A DNA stretch of 33,435 nucleotides, from contig JAHFEK010000027.1 of the NCBI GenBank assembly GCA_023248495.1, positions 1 through 33,435 of the forward strand, read 5' to 3'. Shown here piece by piece: positions 7,620-15,627 of the stretch. Under the pieces are notes generated by a model. That model saw nothing but the letters and a program-made list of their open reading frames with translations, was not told where the DNA came from and ran no database searches. The first letter of the stretch is position 1; every line of letters starts with the position of its first letter. The position numbers and the translations under genes were made by a program. This DNA is from Nitrospinales bacterium. Its GTDB lineage: Bacteria > Nitrospinota_A > UBA7883 > JACRGQ01.

Positions 7620-8312
7620 CTATTCCGCGCCGGATTTGTCTTCGGCGGGTGTCTGCCACGGCAGGAGCAGCTTGGCGAGGCCCGATTCCTCCAGAAAATG
7701 TTCCTTGCCGATTTTTGCGATAAGGCGTCCCAGCCGCATTTTCTTGCCGCTCTTTTGCATGTACGCGATGACGCGCTCGATTATGGCGAGAACCGTTTTT
7801 TGGTCCTTGGCAAGGCCGACGCTTTGGGCCAGCACCGGGCCGAGTCCCGCCGAGCCGCCCAGCAGGATTTCGTACCCCTGATTGTGCCCGATGATGCCGA
7901 TGTCTTTCACCGCCGGTTCGCTGCAACTCCGGGGGCAACCGGCGATGCCGATGTGCAATTTGACCGGCAGGGGAGTGCCGCGGAAGCGCTCGTCTATCGT
8001 TTGCGCGAGCGAAAGCACCGGCTGTTTATAGCGCTGGCAAAACACCTCGGCGCTGCAAAGCCGCACGGGGCGGACGACCGGCGCTTTAAAGTTGTTCGAT
8101 TGATAGCCGGGGGCCGGATCGTGCGGACGTTCATGCCCTTTCCAGACAAAGACCATCTCGCCGCCGAATTTCACTTTGTGCGCGCCGGACTCCTTCATCC
8201 GGGCCACCAGCTTTTCCAACTCGGCTATGGCGATAACCCCCACCGGCATGTAGGGGGCAAAGGTGGCCGGGCGTATCCGGCCCGTGGCGGACGGCTTTTT
8301 CTTGTGTGGCAT
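7620..8312 (-). CDS. Small siroheme/4Fe-4S sulfite or nitrite reductase-like protein
   Basis: This 230-residue protein has the ferredoxin-like half domain (about residues 15-80) and the sirohaem/4Fe-4S domain (about 82-230) of the sulfite/nitrite reductase family. The cluster ligands are clear: C86 and C92 (C-x5-C) and C126 and C130 (C-x3-C, in AGCPRSC). Ordinary assimilatory enzymes are about twice this size with two repeats. Length and layout fit the small low-spin sulfite reductases described from Desulfovibrio vulgaris and Methanosarcina. The substrate (sulfite, nitrite or other) cannot be decided here. No electron-donor gene is adjacent. The start ATG lacks a strong ribosome site, and M22 is an alternative because the conserved fold begins near residue 20. 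The siroheme-synthesis gene at 2849-3478 is in the same window. Confidence 0.85.
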   Translation of the reverse strand: MPHKKKPSATGRIRPATFAPYMPVGVIAIAELEKLVARMKESGAHKVKFGGEMVFVWKGHERPHDPAPGYQSNNFKAPVVRPVRLCSAEVFCQRYKQPVLSLAQTIDERFRGTPLPVKLHIGIAGCPRSCSEPAVKDIGIIGHNQGYEILLGGSAGLGPVLAQSVGLAKDQKTVLAIIERVIAYMQKSGKKMRLGRLIAKIGKEHFLEESGLAKLLLPWQTPAEDKSGAE

Positions 8313-8344
8313 GGACGTCAGATTACCACAGTGGGGCGCGGGTC

Positions 8345-8393
8345 AAATGACTTTCGTCATTTCATCACCGCCATGCGGCCGCCGTGATATACT
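8345..8393 (+). promoter_or_regulatory. Divergent promoter region with operator-like palindrome upstream of purD
   Basis: AAATGAC (8345-8351) and GTCATTT (8356-8362) form a perfect 7-bp inverted repeat around TTTC. TATACT at 8388-8393 is a good -10 box; no clear -35 is visible at 17 bases. The distance from the -10 box to purD ATG (8404) is 10 bases, so the message would be leaderless or nearly so. The palindrome lies between the divergent reductase gene and purD and could serve either. Confidence 0.4.
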
Positions 8394-8403
8394 TTTGCCC
8401 GTT

Positions 8404-9672
8404 ATGAAAGTACTGGTTATCGGCGGCGGCGGGCGCGAGCACGCCATCGCGTGGCGGTTAAGCCAAAGCCCCCGCGTGACAAAACTGTTCTGCGCGCCGG
8501 GCAATCCCGGCACCGCGTCCATCGCCGTCAACGTGGCCGTGGCGGCGGACGACGTGGATGGGCTGCTTGCCTTCGCGCAAAAAGAGCGGATCGATTTCAC
8601 CGTCGTCGGCCCCGAAATTCCCCTCGTCAAAGGGGTGGTGGACCTGTTTGCAAAAAACGGCCTGAGGATATTCGGCCCCACCCAAAGCGCCGCGCGGCTG
8701 GAAGGGAGCAAGGTCTTCATGAAGGAGATGCTCGTCAAGGCGGGCATTCCAACTGCGCACTATAAAAAATTCACCGATGCCGCCTCCGCCATCGCGCACC
8801 TCGACGCGGCCGCGTTTCCGCTGGTGATAAAAGCGGATGGCCTCGCCGCCGGAAAAGGGGTGCTGGTCACCCATGATAAAGCGGAGGCGCGGGAGTTTAT
8901 CAACGCCGCGATGGGCAAGAAAGTGTTTGGCGGCAGCGGCGATACCATTATCATCGAGCAGTTTTTGCCCGGCGAAGAGGCCAGCTACATCGTGGTGGCG
9001 GATGGCGCGCACTTCGTGCCGTTGGCCAGCGCGCAGGATCACAAGCGGGTTTTCGACGGCGACAAGGGGCCGAACACCGGCGGCATGGGGGCATACAGTC
9101 CCGCCCCGGTGGTGACAAGGGAAGTTGATGAAAAAATCAGAAACAAGGTTATCGCGCCGCTGATTCAAACGATGCGCGAAGAAGGGTGCCCGTTCACCGG
9201 TTTCCTTTACGCGGGCATCATGGTGAGCAATGGCGAGCCGTATGTATTGGAGTTCAACGTCCGCCTTGGCGATCCCGAAGCGCAGCCGCTGATGTTCCGT
9301 TACCACGGCGACCTGCTGGCATTGCTGGAAGCGGCGGTCACGGGGAATGTCACAAGCGTAACGCCCGAATGGAAGAACGACGCCGCCGTCTGCGTGGTGA
9401 TCGCGTCGGGGGGGTACCCCGGTGATTTTGCAAAAGGATTTCCCATCGAGGGGCTGGATGCCGAAACCGAAAACGTGGTGATTTTTCACGCCGGCACCAA
9501 GCTGGAAGGGGACAAGACCGTAACCGCCGGAGGCCGGGTGTTGGGGGTTACCGCCGGGGGATCGACCATCGAAGAAGCCGCGAAGCGGGCGTACGCGCGG
9601 GCCTCGTCCATCAAGTTCAAAGATATGTTCTACCGCAAGGACATCGCCCACCGCGCCATCAACCGCAAGTAG
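8404..9672 (+). CDS. purD: Phosphoribosylamine-glycine ligase (GAR synthetase)
   Basis: PurD makes glycinamide ribonucleotide from phosphoribosylamine, glycine and ATP, the second step of purine synthesis. The 422-residue protein shows the start VIGGGGREHAIAWRL, the ATP-grasp segments KADGLAAGKGV and IIEQFLPGEEASY, the QDHKRVFDGDKGPNTGGMG signature and FNVRLGDPEAQPL near the metal site. The frame is open upstream, but ATG 8404 begins exactly at the conserved N-terminus. No Shine-Dalgarno is present; a -10 box ends 10 bases upstream, which fits a leaderless message. It is separate from the other purine genes (28882-32317), which are on the opposite strand. Glycine produced by GlyA is its substrate. 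Confidence 0.97.
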   Translation: MKVLVIGGGGREHAIAWRLSQSPRVTKLFCAPGNPGTASIAVNVAVAADDVDGLLAFAQKERIDFTVVGPEIPLVKGVVDLFAKNGLRIFGPTQSAARLEGSKVFMKEMLVKAGIPTAHYKKFTDAASAIAHLDAAAFPLVIKADGLAAGKGVLVTHDKAEAREFINAAMGKKVFGGSGDTIIIEQFLPGEEASYIVVADGAHFVPLASAQDHKRVFDGDKGPNTGGMGAYSPAPVVTREVDEKIRNKVIAPLIQTMREEGCPFTGFLYAGIMVSNGEPYVLEFNVRLGDPEAQPLMFRYHGDLLALLEAAVTGNVTSVTPEWKNDAAVCVVIASGGYPGDFAKGFPIEGLDAETENVVIFHAGTKLEGDKTVTAGGRVLGVTAGGSTIEEAAKRAYARASSIKFKDMFYRKDIAHRAINRK

Positions 9673-9750
9673 CCCGCCGCTTCAACAGACGAAAACGGGA
9701 CCCCGTAACAGGGTGTTGAATAACCGTTTAGACGGATCATTCTGGGCGGA

Positions 9751-9784
9751 GCGAAGAATCCCTTTCCGGAAAGGGATTCTTCGC
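9751..9784. repeat. Perfect 34-bp palindrome between convergent genes
   Basis: GCGAAGAATCCCTTTCC (9751-9767) is followed immediately by its exact reverse complement. Partial complementarity continues outward (GGGCGGA on the left, CGCCCGCGG on the right, and TCATTCTGG against CAGGATGA), giving an imperfect hairpin of about 65 bases. It is REP-like and lies between the 3' ends of purD (9672) and the FN3 gene (9821). There is no T-run, so it is not a standard terminator. Confidence 0.8.
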
Positions 9785-9820
9785 CCGCGGCTCAGGATGA
9801 CAAGCGGCCGCTGGCTCCGC

Positions 9821-12800
9821 TTATTTCGGCGTTTTTATTTCAACGACGGGCGAGGGCTTGCTTTCCAGGCCGGTGGAATCGACCGCCGTGACATAGAACG
9901 AGAACGATGTGTTCGGCTTAATATCTTTTACCGCCATGAAAGAGGTCTCGGTGACCGTTCCGATAACCGACCCGCCCAAGAAGGCTTTTTTATAAACGTT
10001 GTATTTCACCACGTCGCCGGTGGGGGAGGGGCTCCAGGAAAGGCCGATACCGGCTTGATCCAAGGTGGCGGCGGGGGCTCCGGGCGCGGCTGGCAACGGT
10101 TTGGTGGAGATGCTGATGGTCTCGGACGGTTCGCTTTCCAGCCCGTCGGTGTCTTTGGCCGTCACGCGGAAGTAGTACGTGCCGCCATCATCCAGTTTGC
10201 CGGCGGTGAACGAGGGATCCTTCGCGCTGCCCGCGGAGGAGAAGCCCTTGTCGGCGGCCGCGCTCCGGTAGATCAGGTATTCCTTGATGTCTTTTTCGGC
10301 GTTGGCGTCCCATTTAAGGGATGTCTGTTTCACCTCGCCGCTGGTTCCGCCAAGGCCGGCCGGTTTGGCGGGCGGTGGCTTGGTTACGCCCGCCACCGGA
10401 TCCGATTGCGCGCTTGACACATCGGCCACGTTATACGAGGTGATTCGATACTGGTAGGTGGAGTTATCTTTCAAGCCGCCAAAAGCCCCCCCTTTATCGG
10501 TAAAGGAAGCCACGTCGCGTCCGGCAAGCTTCTTTATTGATTCGGGTTTTTTTCCCTCGACTGTGCGGAACAGCTCGTATCCGGCAATCTCCTCTTTCTT
10601 GATGGGCGTCCAGGTTAATTGCACTTCGCGGAATTTTCCGGCGCTTGCCGCAAAGTCCCCCGGGGTTTCGGGCGGGCCGAACGTGGCGGCCTTGACGCTT
10701 GGCGAAAGGGCGCTTTCAACCGTTCCCCCCTTGAGATATGCGGAAACCGCGTAGTGGTATTCGGCGCCATCTATGAGATGGTTTCCCTTGTCGGTAAACG
10801 CCACCGTGACGGCATCTTTTGTTTCGCCGATCTTTTTAAATTCTCCCCCGGGCGTGTCTTGCCGGTGGATTATGTAGCCGGCGACTTCCTTGTCGGCATG
10901 TTGGTCCCAGCCGAGGGAAATGCTGCGGACGAACTCTTTGACGATACGCAGGGCGGCCGGGGCTTCCGGTTTTGGGTGGGTAGCCGCGGCCACCGCGGGG
11001 GAAGGTTTGCCGGCTTTCCCAACCTTGTTTACCGCCAGCAGCCGGTAGTAATAAACGCGGCCGCTTTCCAGGGGCATTTCCTTGGATGATTTTAGGACGG
11101 CCTGCACATCTTCTCCCTTTTTAATGGAAAGCGCGTCGGCGAATTTACCGTCTTCCGCATCGGCTTTTTGAATAATATAGCCGGTGGTTTCCGGGTCGGA
11201 CGGCTTGGCCCAATTAAAGGTCACCTGAAGAATTTCGTTGGAAACAGCCTTGAATGAGGCGGGGGCGGCGGGGCCGCCTTTGGTGGTCGCCGAGACGGGG
11301 TCGGACAGGACTCCCTCCACCTTTTCGGCATTAACGGCGGCAACTTTGTAATAGTAGGTTGCTTCATCGTTTATCGGGTTCGCCTTACTGTCGAGGTCGG
11401 TGTAGGCGGGGGATTCGGCCGCTTTGATTGTCGCGAGCGGGGTGTATTTTCCTTCACGGGTTTCCCCGCGGTAGATGGTGTAGCCCGTGGTTTCGGCTTC
11501 CTTGGAAGGCGTCCACGCAAGGTCGATCGCGCGGATTTTCGCGGAGCTTGCGGTGAGCCTGCCCACCGGGCCGCAGTGCAGGCGCACCATCTGGTTGGCG
11601 GCGATTTTTTCGGGGGCGTTTTCCGCGATTACTTCCGCAGTGGCGGTTTTAGGGGTTACCGTGGCGACCTTGATTTTTCCGACCGCAACCTGCTTGATGT
11701 TGCCTATCTGGCCGGTTGTCTGGTCGACGATTTTTTCGTCGGCCCGGATCACGTTCAGCACATCGCCTTTTTTCAGGCCGTCCAAGGAGCCGATGTTGAT
11801 GACCGCCTCTTTAGCCCCTTCTTTGCGTTCGATCACTACCCCTTCGGCAAAGGGCTTCACTTTTAAAATTTCGATGGAGAGGGGTTTTTCGGCGGAACCG
11901 GCGGTTGCGCGGTTTTCCATCTCATCCCATGCCTCAATGTAGTATTCCAGCGCCGCGCCGCTCATTGCAGCCGCCGGGATTGCGAGGGAAATCACGCCGG
12001 TGGCGGGAATGGGGCGCGTTTCCTTCACATAATTCTTTTCTCCCGCTTTCCGGTAAATGATCTGTGCGCCGGCGGCGGCGCCGGAATTGTCGGTCACTTT
12101 GGCGGTTATCACCAATTCAGAGGCGTCAGAGGCGGCTTTCACCGGTTCGTGCAATATCACCGGGGGTTCCTTGTCAAGCCCTTGAATGGCGATTTCGTAC
12201 GGCGATTCCGGCGCGCCATCCATGGCCAGGTTGCCGGCCGCGTCCACGGCGCTTAGATAATATTGCAGCATGTTTCCCTTTACGGCGTTGCTGGGAACCA
12301 CCCCTTCATAGATACCTTCGGCCATTTTGAACATGGAGCTTTTAACGTAGTCGCCCCCGGCCTGTTTTACGCGGAAATGAAGAAAGACCTCTTTGACCCC
12401 TTTGTTGTCGCGCGCCGAGGTTCGCACCGTATAGGAGCGGCCTTCCCGCGGTTTCGGTCCGACGGCATGGATTATCTGGGGCGGGGTTTTATCCTCTTCT
12501 TCTTTCGGTTTAAGCGCGACCGCAACATTGGCGCGCACGCCGCCGGTGATCGTGATGGTTTGGGTATGCGCGATGCTTCCTTCTTTCGTGACCTGGATGA
12601 CGTGTTCGCCGAGTTCCAATTTTTCCACCACCAGCGGAGTGATCCCCGCCGGATTGCCGTCCAGGACGACGGCGGCGCCCACCGGGGTGGAAGTTATGGA
12701 AAGGGATCCGGTTTTCGGAGCGGGGGCTTCAGCGGGTTTCGCCGCTTGCGGCGGCGCCGTCTCGGCTGGCTCGGACTGGGCTGGCGTTGCTGCCCCGGGT

Positions 12801-12895
12801 GATGCGTCAACAGTTGCGGGAGGAGTTTCCGTGTCGGCAAAGGCGATGGTGGCCGCGATTAGTAAAATGGTGGTGAACAGACTTTTTTTAATCAC
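9821..12895 (-). CDS. Secreted PEGA and fibronectin type III repeat protein, GTG start
   Basis: This protein of about 1024 residues is predicted to be exported; its role is unknown but its layout is that of an envelope or surface scaffold. In order: a signal peptide (VIKKSLFTTILLIAATIAFA); a Pro/Ala/Glu-rich linker; a PEGA domain (SITSTPVGAAVVLDGNPAG); two Ig-like modules each starting DK-PP; a small beta domain with INIGSLDGLKKGDVL that resembles the FlgT C-terminal type; and six fibronectin type III modules of about 95 residues, each with a W-x-P-like start and a YxxYRVTA-like strand. The frame is open to TTG 13084, but GTG 12895 sits 5 bases after GAGGAGA and starts the signal peptide, so it is the start. 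A possible -10 box TATAGT reads on the minus strand at 12928-12933. There is no catalytic motif and no anchor or sorting signal at the C-terminus. Confidence 0.85.
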   Translation of the reverse strand: MIKKSLFTTILLIAATIAFADTETPPATVDASPGAATPAQSEPAETAPPQAAKPAEAPAPKTGSLSITSTPVGAAVVLDGNPAGITPLVVEKLELGEHVIQVTKEGSIAHTQTITITGGVRANVAVALKPKEEEDKTPPQIIHAVGPKPREGRSYTVRTSARDNKGVKEVFLHFRVKQAGGDYVKSSMFKMAEGIYEGVVPSNAVKGNMLQYYLSAVDAAGNLAMDGAPESPYEIAIQGLDKEPPVILHEPVKAASDASELVITAKVTDNSGAAAGAQIIYRKAGEKNYVKETRPIPATGVISLAIPAAAMSGAALEYYIEAWDEMENRATAGSAEKPLSIEILKVKPFAEGVVIERKEGAKEAVINIGSLDGLKKGDVLNVIRADEKIVDQTTGQIGNIKQVAVGKIKVATVTPKTATAEVIAENAPEKIAANQMVRLHCGPVGRLTASSAKIRAIDLAWTPSKEAETTGYTIYRGETREGKYTPLATIKAAESPAYTDLDSKANPINDEATYYYKVAAVNAEKVEGVLSDPVSATTKGGPAAPASFKAVSNEILQVTFNWAKPSDPETTGYIIQKADAEDGKFADALSIKKGEDVQAVLKSSKEMPLESGRVYYYRLLAVNKVGKAGKPSPAVAAATHPKPEAPAALRIVKEFVRSISLGWDQHADKEVAGYIIHRQDTPGGEFKKIGETKDAVTVAFTDKGNHLIDGAEYHYAVSAYLKGGTVESALSPSVKAATFGPPETPGDFAASAGKFREVQLTWTPIKKEEIAGYELFRTVEGKKPESIKKLAGRDVASFTDKGGAFGGLKDNSTYQYRITSYNVADVSSAQSDPVAGVTKPPPAKPAGLGGTSGEVKQTSLKWDANAEKDIKEYLIYRSAAADKGFSSAGSAKDPSFTAGKLDDGGTYYFRVTAKDTDGLESEPSETISISTKPLPAAPGAPAATLDQAGIGLSWSPSPTGDVVKYNVYKKAFLGGSVIGTVTETSFMAVKDIKPNTSFSFYVTAVDSTGLESKPSPVVEIKTPK

Positions 12896-12964
12896 AGTTC
12901 TCCTCAAGCATAATAGATTTCGGTCTACTATAGCAAAATGGGGAGAAACAGGAAGGGGAAAAGG

Positions 12965-13013
12965 AAAAAAACGGGGGGAAGGGGAGGGGAGGGGAAAACC
13001 CCCCGTTTTTTTT
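12965..13013 (-). terminator. Bidirectional terminator with a G-quadruplex-prone loop
   Basis: A perfect 14-bp stem is formed by seven A, C and six G (12965-12978) with six C, G and seven T (12999-13012). The T-run closes the hairpin in either direction. The loop plus the stem's G-run gives four runs of at least 4 G on the + strand (12973-12978, 12981-12984, 12986-12989, 12991-12994) separated by 2, 1 and 1 bases, a very strong quadruplex motif. For minus-strand transcription the G-rich strand is the template. Confidence 0.85.
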
Positions 13014-13020
13014 AACGTGT

Positions 13021-13089
13021 TTAATCGGCAGTCAAAGTTAAAATGGCCGCCCATGGCACCGTTATGCCGCTCTGGGTGATCCAATTCAT
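13021..13089 (-). CDS. Possible 22-residue peptide in the sigma-54 transcript
   Basis: ATG 13089 opens a frame reading MNWITQSGITVPW and nine further residues, ending in TAA just before the terminator stem. An upstream AGAAGG lies about 10 bases before the ATG, slightly far for a good ribosome site. The centre is hydrophobic (VPWAAILTL). No known family is recognised. It may be translated, or the transcript may be purely regulatory. Confidence 0.25.
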   Translation of the reverse strand: MNWITQSGITVPWAAILTLTAD

Positions 13090-13143
13090 TTCTATGTCAA
13101 CCTTCTAGGCATTTTATTTTATTTGCCTAATGACCTAATAATA

Positions 13144-13159
13144 AGCATTATGCGTGCCA
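13144..13159 (-). promoter_or_regulatory. Sigma-54 (-24/-12) promoter
   Basis: On the minus strand the sequence reads TGGCACGCATAATGCT. It matches the consensus TGGCACG-N4-TTGCA at all positions except one T, with the -24 GG and -12 GC at exactly the required spacing. An NtrC-type sigma-54 activator gene ends 140 bases upstream. A palindrome CAATATTG at 13189-13196, flanked by partly symmetric bases, lies about 30 bases upstream and could be an activator site, although such sites are usually further away. Confidence 0.65.
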
Positions 13160-13297
13160 TTTTTAAAGAACAATAAATCAATAAGATGCAATATTGTGAT
13201 GCTAAAATAAGTGAGGCAAAAACGTTACAGTGCGGTATTTATGGGATTGATTTAAGTTTTATTGTGGAGGGGTTTGAGGGGCTGTTATATGGAGGGA

Positions 13298-14671
13298 TTA
13301 CAGGCGGCGGTAAAAAATGCTTCGATCCAATTTTAGCAAGTCGGCCGCTTTCGATTTGTTGCCGCCGCACTTTTCCAGGGCAAGCTTCAGCACCTCCTCC
13401 GTTACTTTTTCCATTGAAAACCCCTCTTCGGGGAGGTCTACCACCAAATGAATATGGCCGGGCCGGTTTCCACCGGGCGCGGCGCGGCTGTTATCTTCGC
13501 TGATTGTCAGGTGTTTCGGCTGGATCAACTCGTCCTCAGTGAGGATGGCGGCCCGCTCCAGGCAGTTTTTCAGTTCGCGGATGTTGCCCGGCCATTCGTA
13601 GCGCACCAGCTTCTCCATCGCCTTTTCCGAAAGACCGGGGAGCTGCTTTCCCAACTCCTGCCGCAGTTGTCCCAAGAAATAATTGGCCAGCAGCGGAATA
13701 TCCTCCTTCCGCTCGCGCAGCGGCGGCAACGTGATCGGAAACGAACTGACGCGGTGGAAAAGATCCACCCGGAAGCTCCCGTTTCCCACCATCTCCTCCA
13801 GATTGCGGTTGGTCGCCACGATAATCCGGAAGTCGGCCTTTATCGAGTGATGCGAGCCGACTTTTTCGTATACCCGTTCCTGCAATACCCGCAACAGCTT
13901 TGCTTGCAGTTCCAGCGGCATGTCGCCGATTTCATCGAGCAGAATCGTTCCCTTTTGCGCCAGGCCAAATTTGCCGTCCCGGTCGCGGTCCGCCCCCGTG
14001 AATGCCCCTTTGACATGGCCGAACAGTTCCGATTCCAACAGGTTGGCGGGAATGCCGGCGCAGTTCACCGCCACGAAGTTGTTCGCCATGCGGGGACCGG
14101 AGAAATGAATGGCGCGGGCCAGCACCTCTTTTCCGGTTCCGCTTTCCCCGTAAATGGCCACGGACGTGTTGATTGTCGTGGACACTTTTTCGGCGGTTTC
14201 CAGCACCCGTTTCATCAGGGGGGATTGCGTGACGATATTGTGGAAACTGTATTGTTCTTTTAGCTGGCTTTTAAGCTTTACGTTTTCTTCGTTAAGCCGC
14301 TGGAGTTCCAGGTTGCGGCGGATGGCCGCCACCATATCCAGCGGTTCAAACGGTTTGACCATGTAGTCGGTGGCGCCATCCTTCATGGTGGCGACCGCCA
14401 TATCGATGGTGCCGTGGCCGGTCAGCATGATGAATGGCAGGGAAATCCCCCGTTTCTTCATTTCCTTCAGCAGTCCCGGGCCGTCCATGCGGGGCATTTT
14501 CTGGTCGGCGATGACCATGTCCGCGCTTTCCCGCTCCAGAATATCGAGGGCCTCAAGCCCGTTGTGGGCGGTGAGCGCGTGAAAACCCTCCTGCTTGAGA
14601 ATGCTTCCCAAGGTCAAGAGCGCCACCTCGTCGTCGTCGACGATAAGCACCGTAGCTTCGTGATTCCCCAT
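13298..14671 (-). CDS. NtrC-family sigma-54-dependent response regulator
   Basis: The 457-residue protein is a phosphorylation-controlled activator of sigma-54 RNA polymerase. Residues 1-125 are the receiver (D12/D13/D14 cluster, phospho-acceptor D56 in IADQKMP, T84, K106 in VKPFE). Residues about 145-375 are the AAA+ domain with Walker A GESGTGKE (175-182), the sigma-54-contacting GAFTGA loop (222-227) and Walker B ILLDEIGD (243-250). The C-terminal Fis-type helix-turn-helix (CGGNKSKAADLL to SIFYRRL) binds DNA. Every residue needed for activity is present. GGGGGAT precedes the ATG. No histidine kinase is adjacent, so it is an orphan regulator. A sigma-54 promoter directly downstream (13144-13159) is an obvious candidate target. 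Confidence 0.96.
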   Translation of the reverse strand: MGNHEATVLIVDDDEVALLTLGSILKQEGFHALTAHNGLEALDILERESADMVIADQKMPRMDGPGLLKEMKKRGISLPFIMLTGHGTIDMAVATMKDGATDYMVKPFEPLDMVAAIRRNLELQRLNEENVKLKSQLKEQYSFHNIVTQSPLMKRVLETAEKVSTTINTSVAIYGESGTGKEVLARAIHFSGPRMANNFVAVNCAGIPANLLESELFGHVKGAFTGADRDRDGKFGLAQKGTILLDEIGDMPLELQAKLLRVLQERVYEKVGSHHSIKADFRIIVATNRNLEEMVGNGSFRVDLFHRVSSFPITLPPLRERKEDIPLLANYFLGQLRQELGKQLPGLSEKAMEKLVRYEWPGNIRELKNCLERAAILTEDELIQPKHLTISEDNSRAAPGGNRPGHIHLVVDLPEEGFSMEKVTEEVLKLALEKCGGNKSKAADLLKLDRSIFYRRL

Positions 14672-14786
14672 TCAATCCCCCGGCGCCTATTATGCGGTAT
14701 GCCGCCGCCACAGGCAAATCCCCAGGCGAGATGGCGCGGATGGAGGATTTGGAGCGGATGAAAGAATTGGAGGAAAGCCGATGGTA

Positions 14787-15554
14787 TCAATTATTCGCGG
14801 GGGAAACGGCGTAGCGCGTCCCCACATAGATCAGCACGCAGGCAAAAAGAACCCGCAACCAATCGGCATCAATGGCCGCGGCCGCCATCCCGCCGGCGAA
14901 GGTGCCGGCAACAATTCCCGGCGCCAGCCACCACAAGGTTTCGCCCGCCACATTCCCAAGACGGCCGTGGGCCGACGCACCGGCGATACCGGCAGGAACC
15001 ATCGCCAGCAGTGCGCTTCCCTGCGCCAGATGCTGCCCCATCCCGGCCAAGAGCACCATTGCCGGCACCATGATCGATCCTCCCCCGACACCCATCATTC
15101 CAGAAAGATACCCGGTAACAGCCCCCGCCGCCAGCAGCCAAACAATCTTAGTCCACATGCCGGCGGCACTCCCCTGTATCAGCCACGGTTTTGCCAGAAG
15201 CAATGCGGCAATCCCCATCTGAAAAATGCCGAAATACCGTTTGAGTTTTTCCGCCGGGAGGCGGTGGGCGATTCGTGCGCCAACTCCCGCCGTGAGTACG
15301 GCGGTGGAGGCCAGCGCCCCGGCCGCCCAAACATCCACCGCGCCGGAAAACGCGTAGGTGGCTGCCCCGGCTATGCCGGTGAATACCAGCGCGGCCAAGC
15401 TGGTGCCATGTGCGCGGCGTTGGGAAAACCCGGCCGTGCCAACTAACATCGGCACCAAGATGATGCCGCCACCCAGCCCGACCAGCCCGCCAAAAAATCC
15501 GGCGGCAAGCCCGATACCAAGATAGAGTCCCCGCATTTTTTTCATGCCATCCAC
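14787..15554 (-). CDS. TauE/SafE (TSUP) family permease
   Basis: This 255-residue inner-membrane protein has about eight hydrophobic segments. It carries the duplicated TSUP signature: GFFGGLVGLGGGIILVP near residues 19-35 and GYLSGMMGVGGGSIMVP in the second half. Family members export or import sulfite, sulfonates, sulfoacetate or other organic anions. The long frame starts with GTG 15554; ATG 15545 (third codon downstream) is an equally good start, and neither has a strong ribosome site. It is transcribed alone, divergent from the RNA-binding protein gene. A sulfite role would fit the reductase at 7620-8312 but that is guesswork. Confidence 0.88.
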   Translation of the reverse strand: MDGMKKMRGLYLGIGLAAGFFGGLVGLGGGIILVPMLVGTAGFSQRRAHGTSLAALVFTGIAGAATYAFSGAVDVWAAGALASTAVLTAGVGARIAHRLPAEKLKRYFGIFQMGIAALLLAKPWLIQGSAAGMWTKIVWLLAAGAVTGYLSGMMGVGGGSIMVPAMVLLAGMGQHLAQGSALLAMVPAGIAGASAHGRLGNVAGETLWWLAPGIVAGTFAGGMAAAAIDADWLRVLFACVLIYVGTRYAVSPANN

Positions 15555-15627
15555 ATGATAGTGGATTATTCAAATAGGGCAAAATAAACGCCGTATCTTC
15601 TTTCAAGGAAGAAAGTACGCCCCGTAT

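Larger units (their letters stand above)
12965..13133 (-). ncRNA. Candidate sigma-54-dependent short transcript (sRNA or small mRNA)
   Basis: A sigma-54 promoter at 13144-13159 and a strong terminator at 12965-13013 bracket about 170 bases of transcript on the minus strand. No large gene lies inside. The start site is inferred as about 12 bases beyond the -12 element. The 5' part is AT-rich, with arms AGGCA and TGCCT around an A/T-rich loop, which could be an RNA-chaperone site. A 22-codon reading frame (13021-13089) is contained in it. The unit lies between the NtrC-type regulator gene and the FN3-protein gene, all on the minus strand. Existence is inferred from signals only. Confidence 0.45.

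Noticed and set aside
9713-13079. Several long + strand reading frames opposite the FN3 gene
   Set aside because: They are antisense to a protein with clear domains, contain low-complexity Arg/Gly/Phe runs and match no family. They are by-products of GC-rich codon use.
12896-13084. N-terminal extension of the FN3 protein to a TTG at 13084
   Set aside because: The extension crosses the terminator and its G-runs and places residues before a clear signal peptide. GTG 12895 has a strong ribosome site.
14692-14814. 40-codon + strand frame ending inside the TSUP permease gene
   Set aside because: The peptide is charged and helix-like (MARMEDLERMKELEESR within it), but it has no ribosome site or promoter and overlaps the 3' end of the opposite gene.
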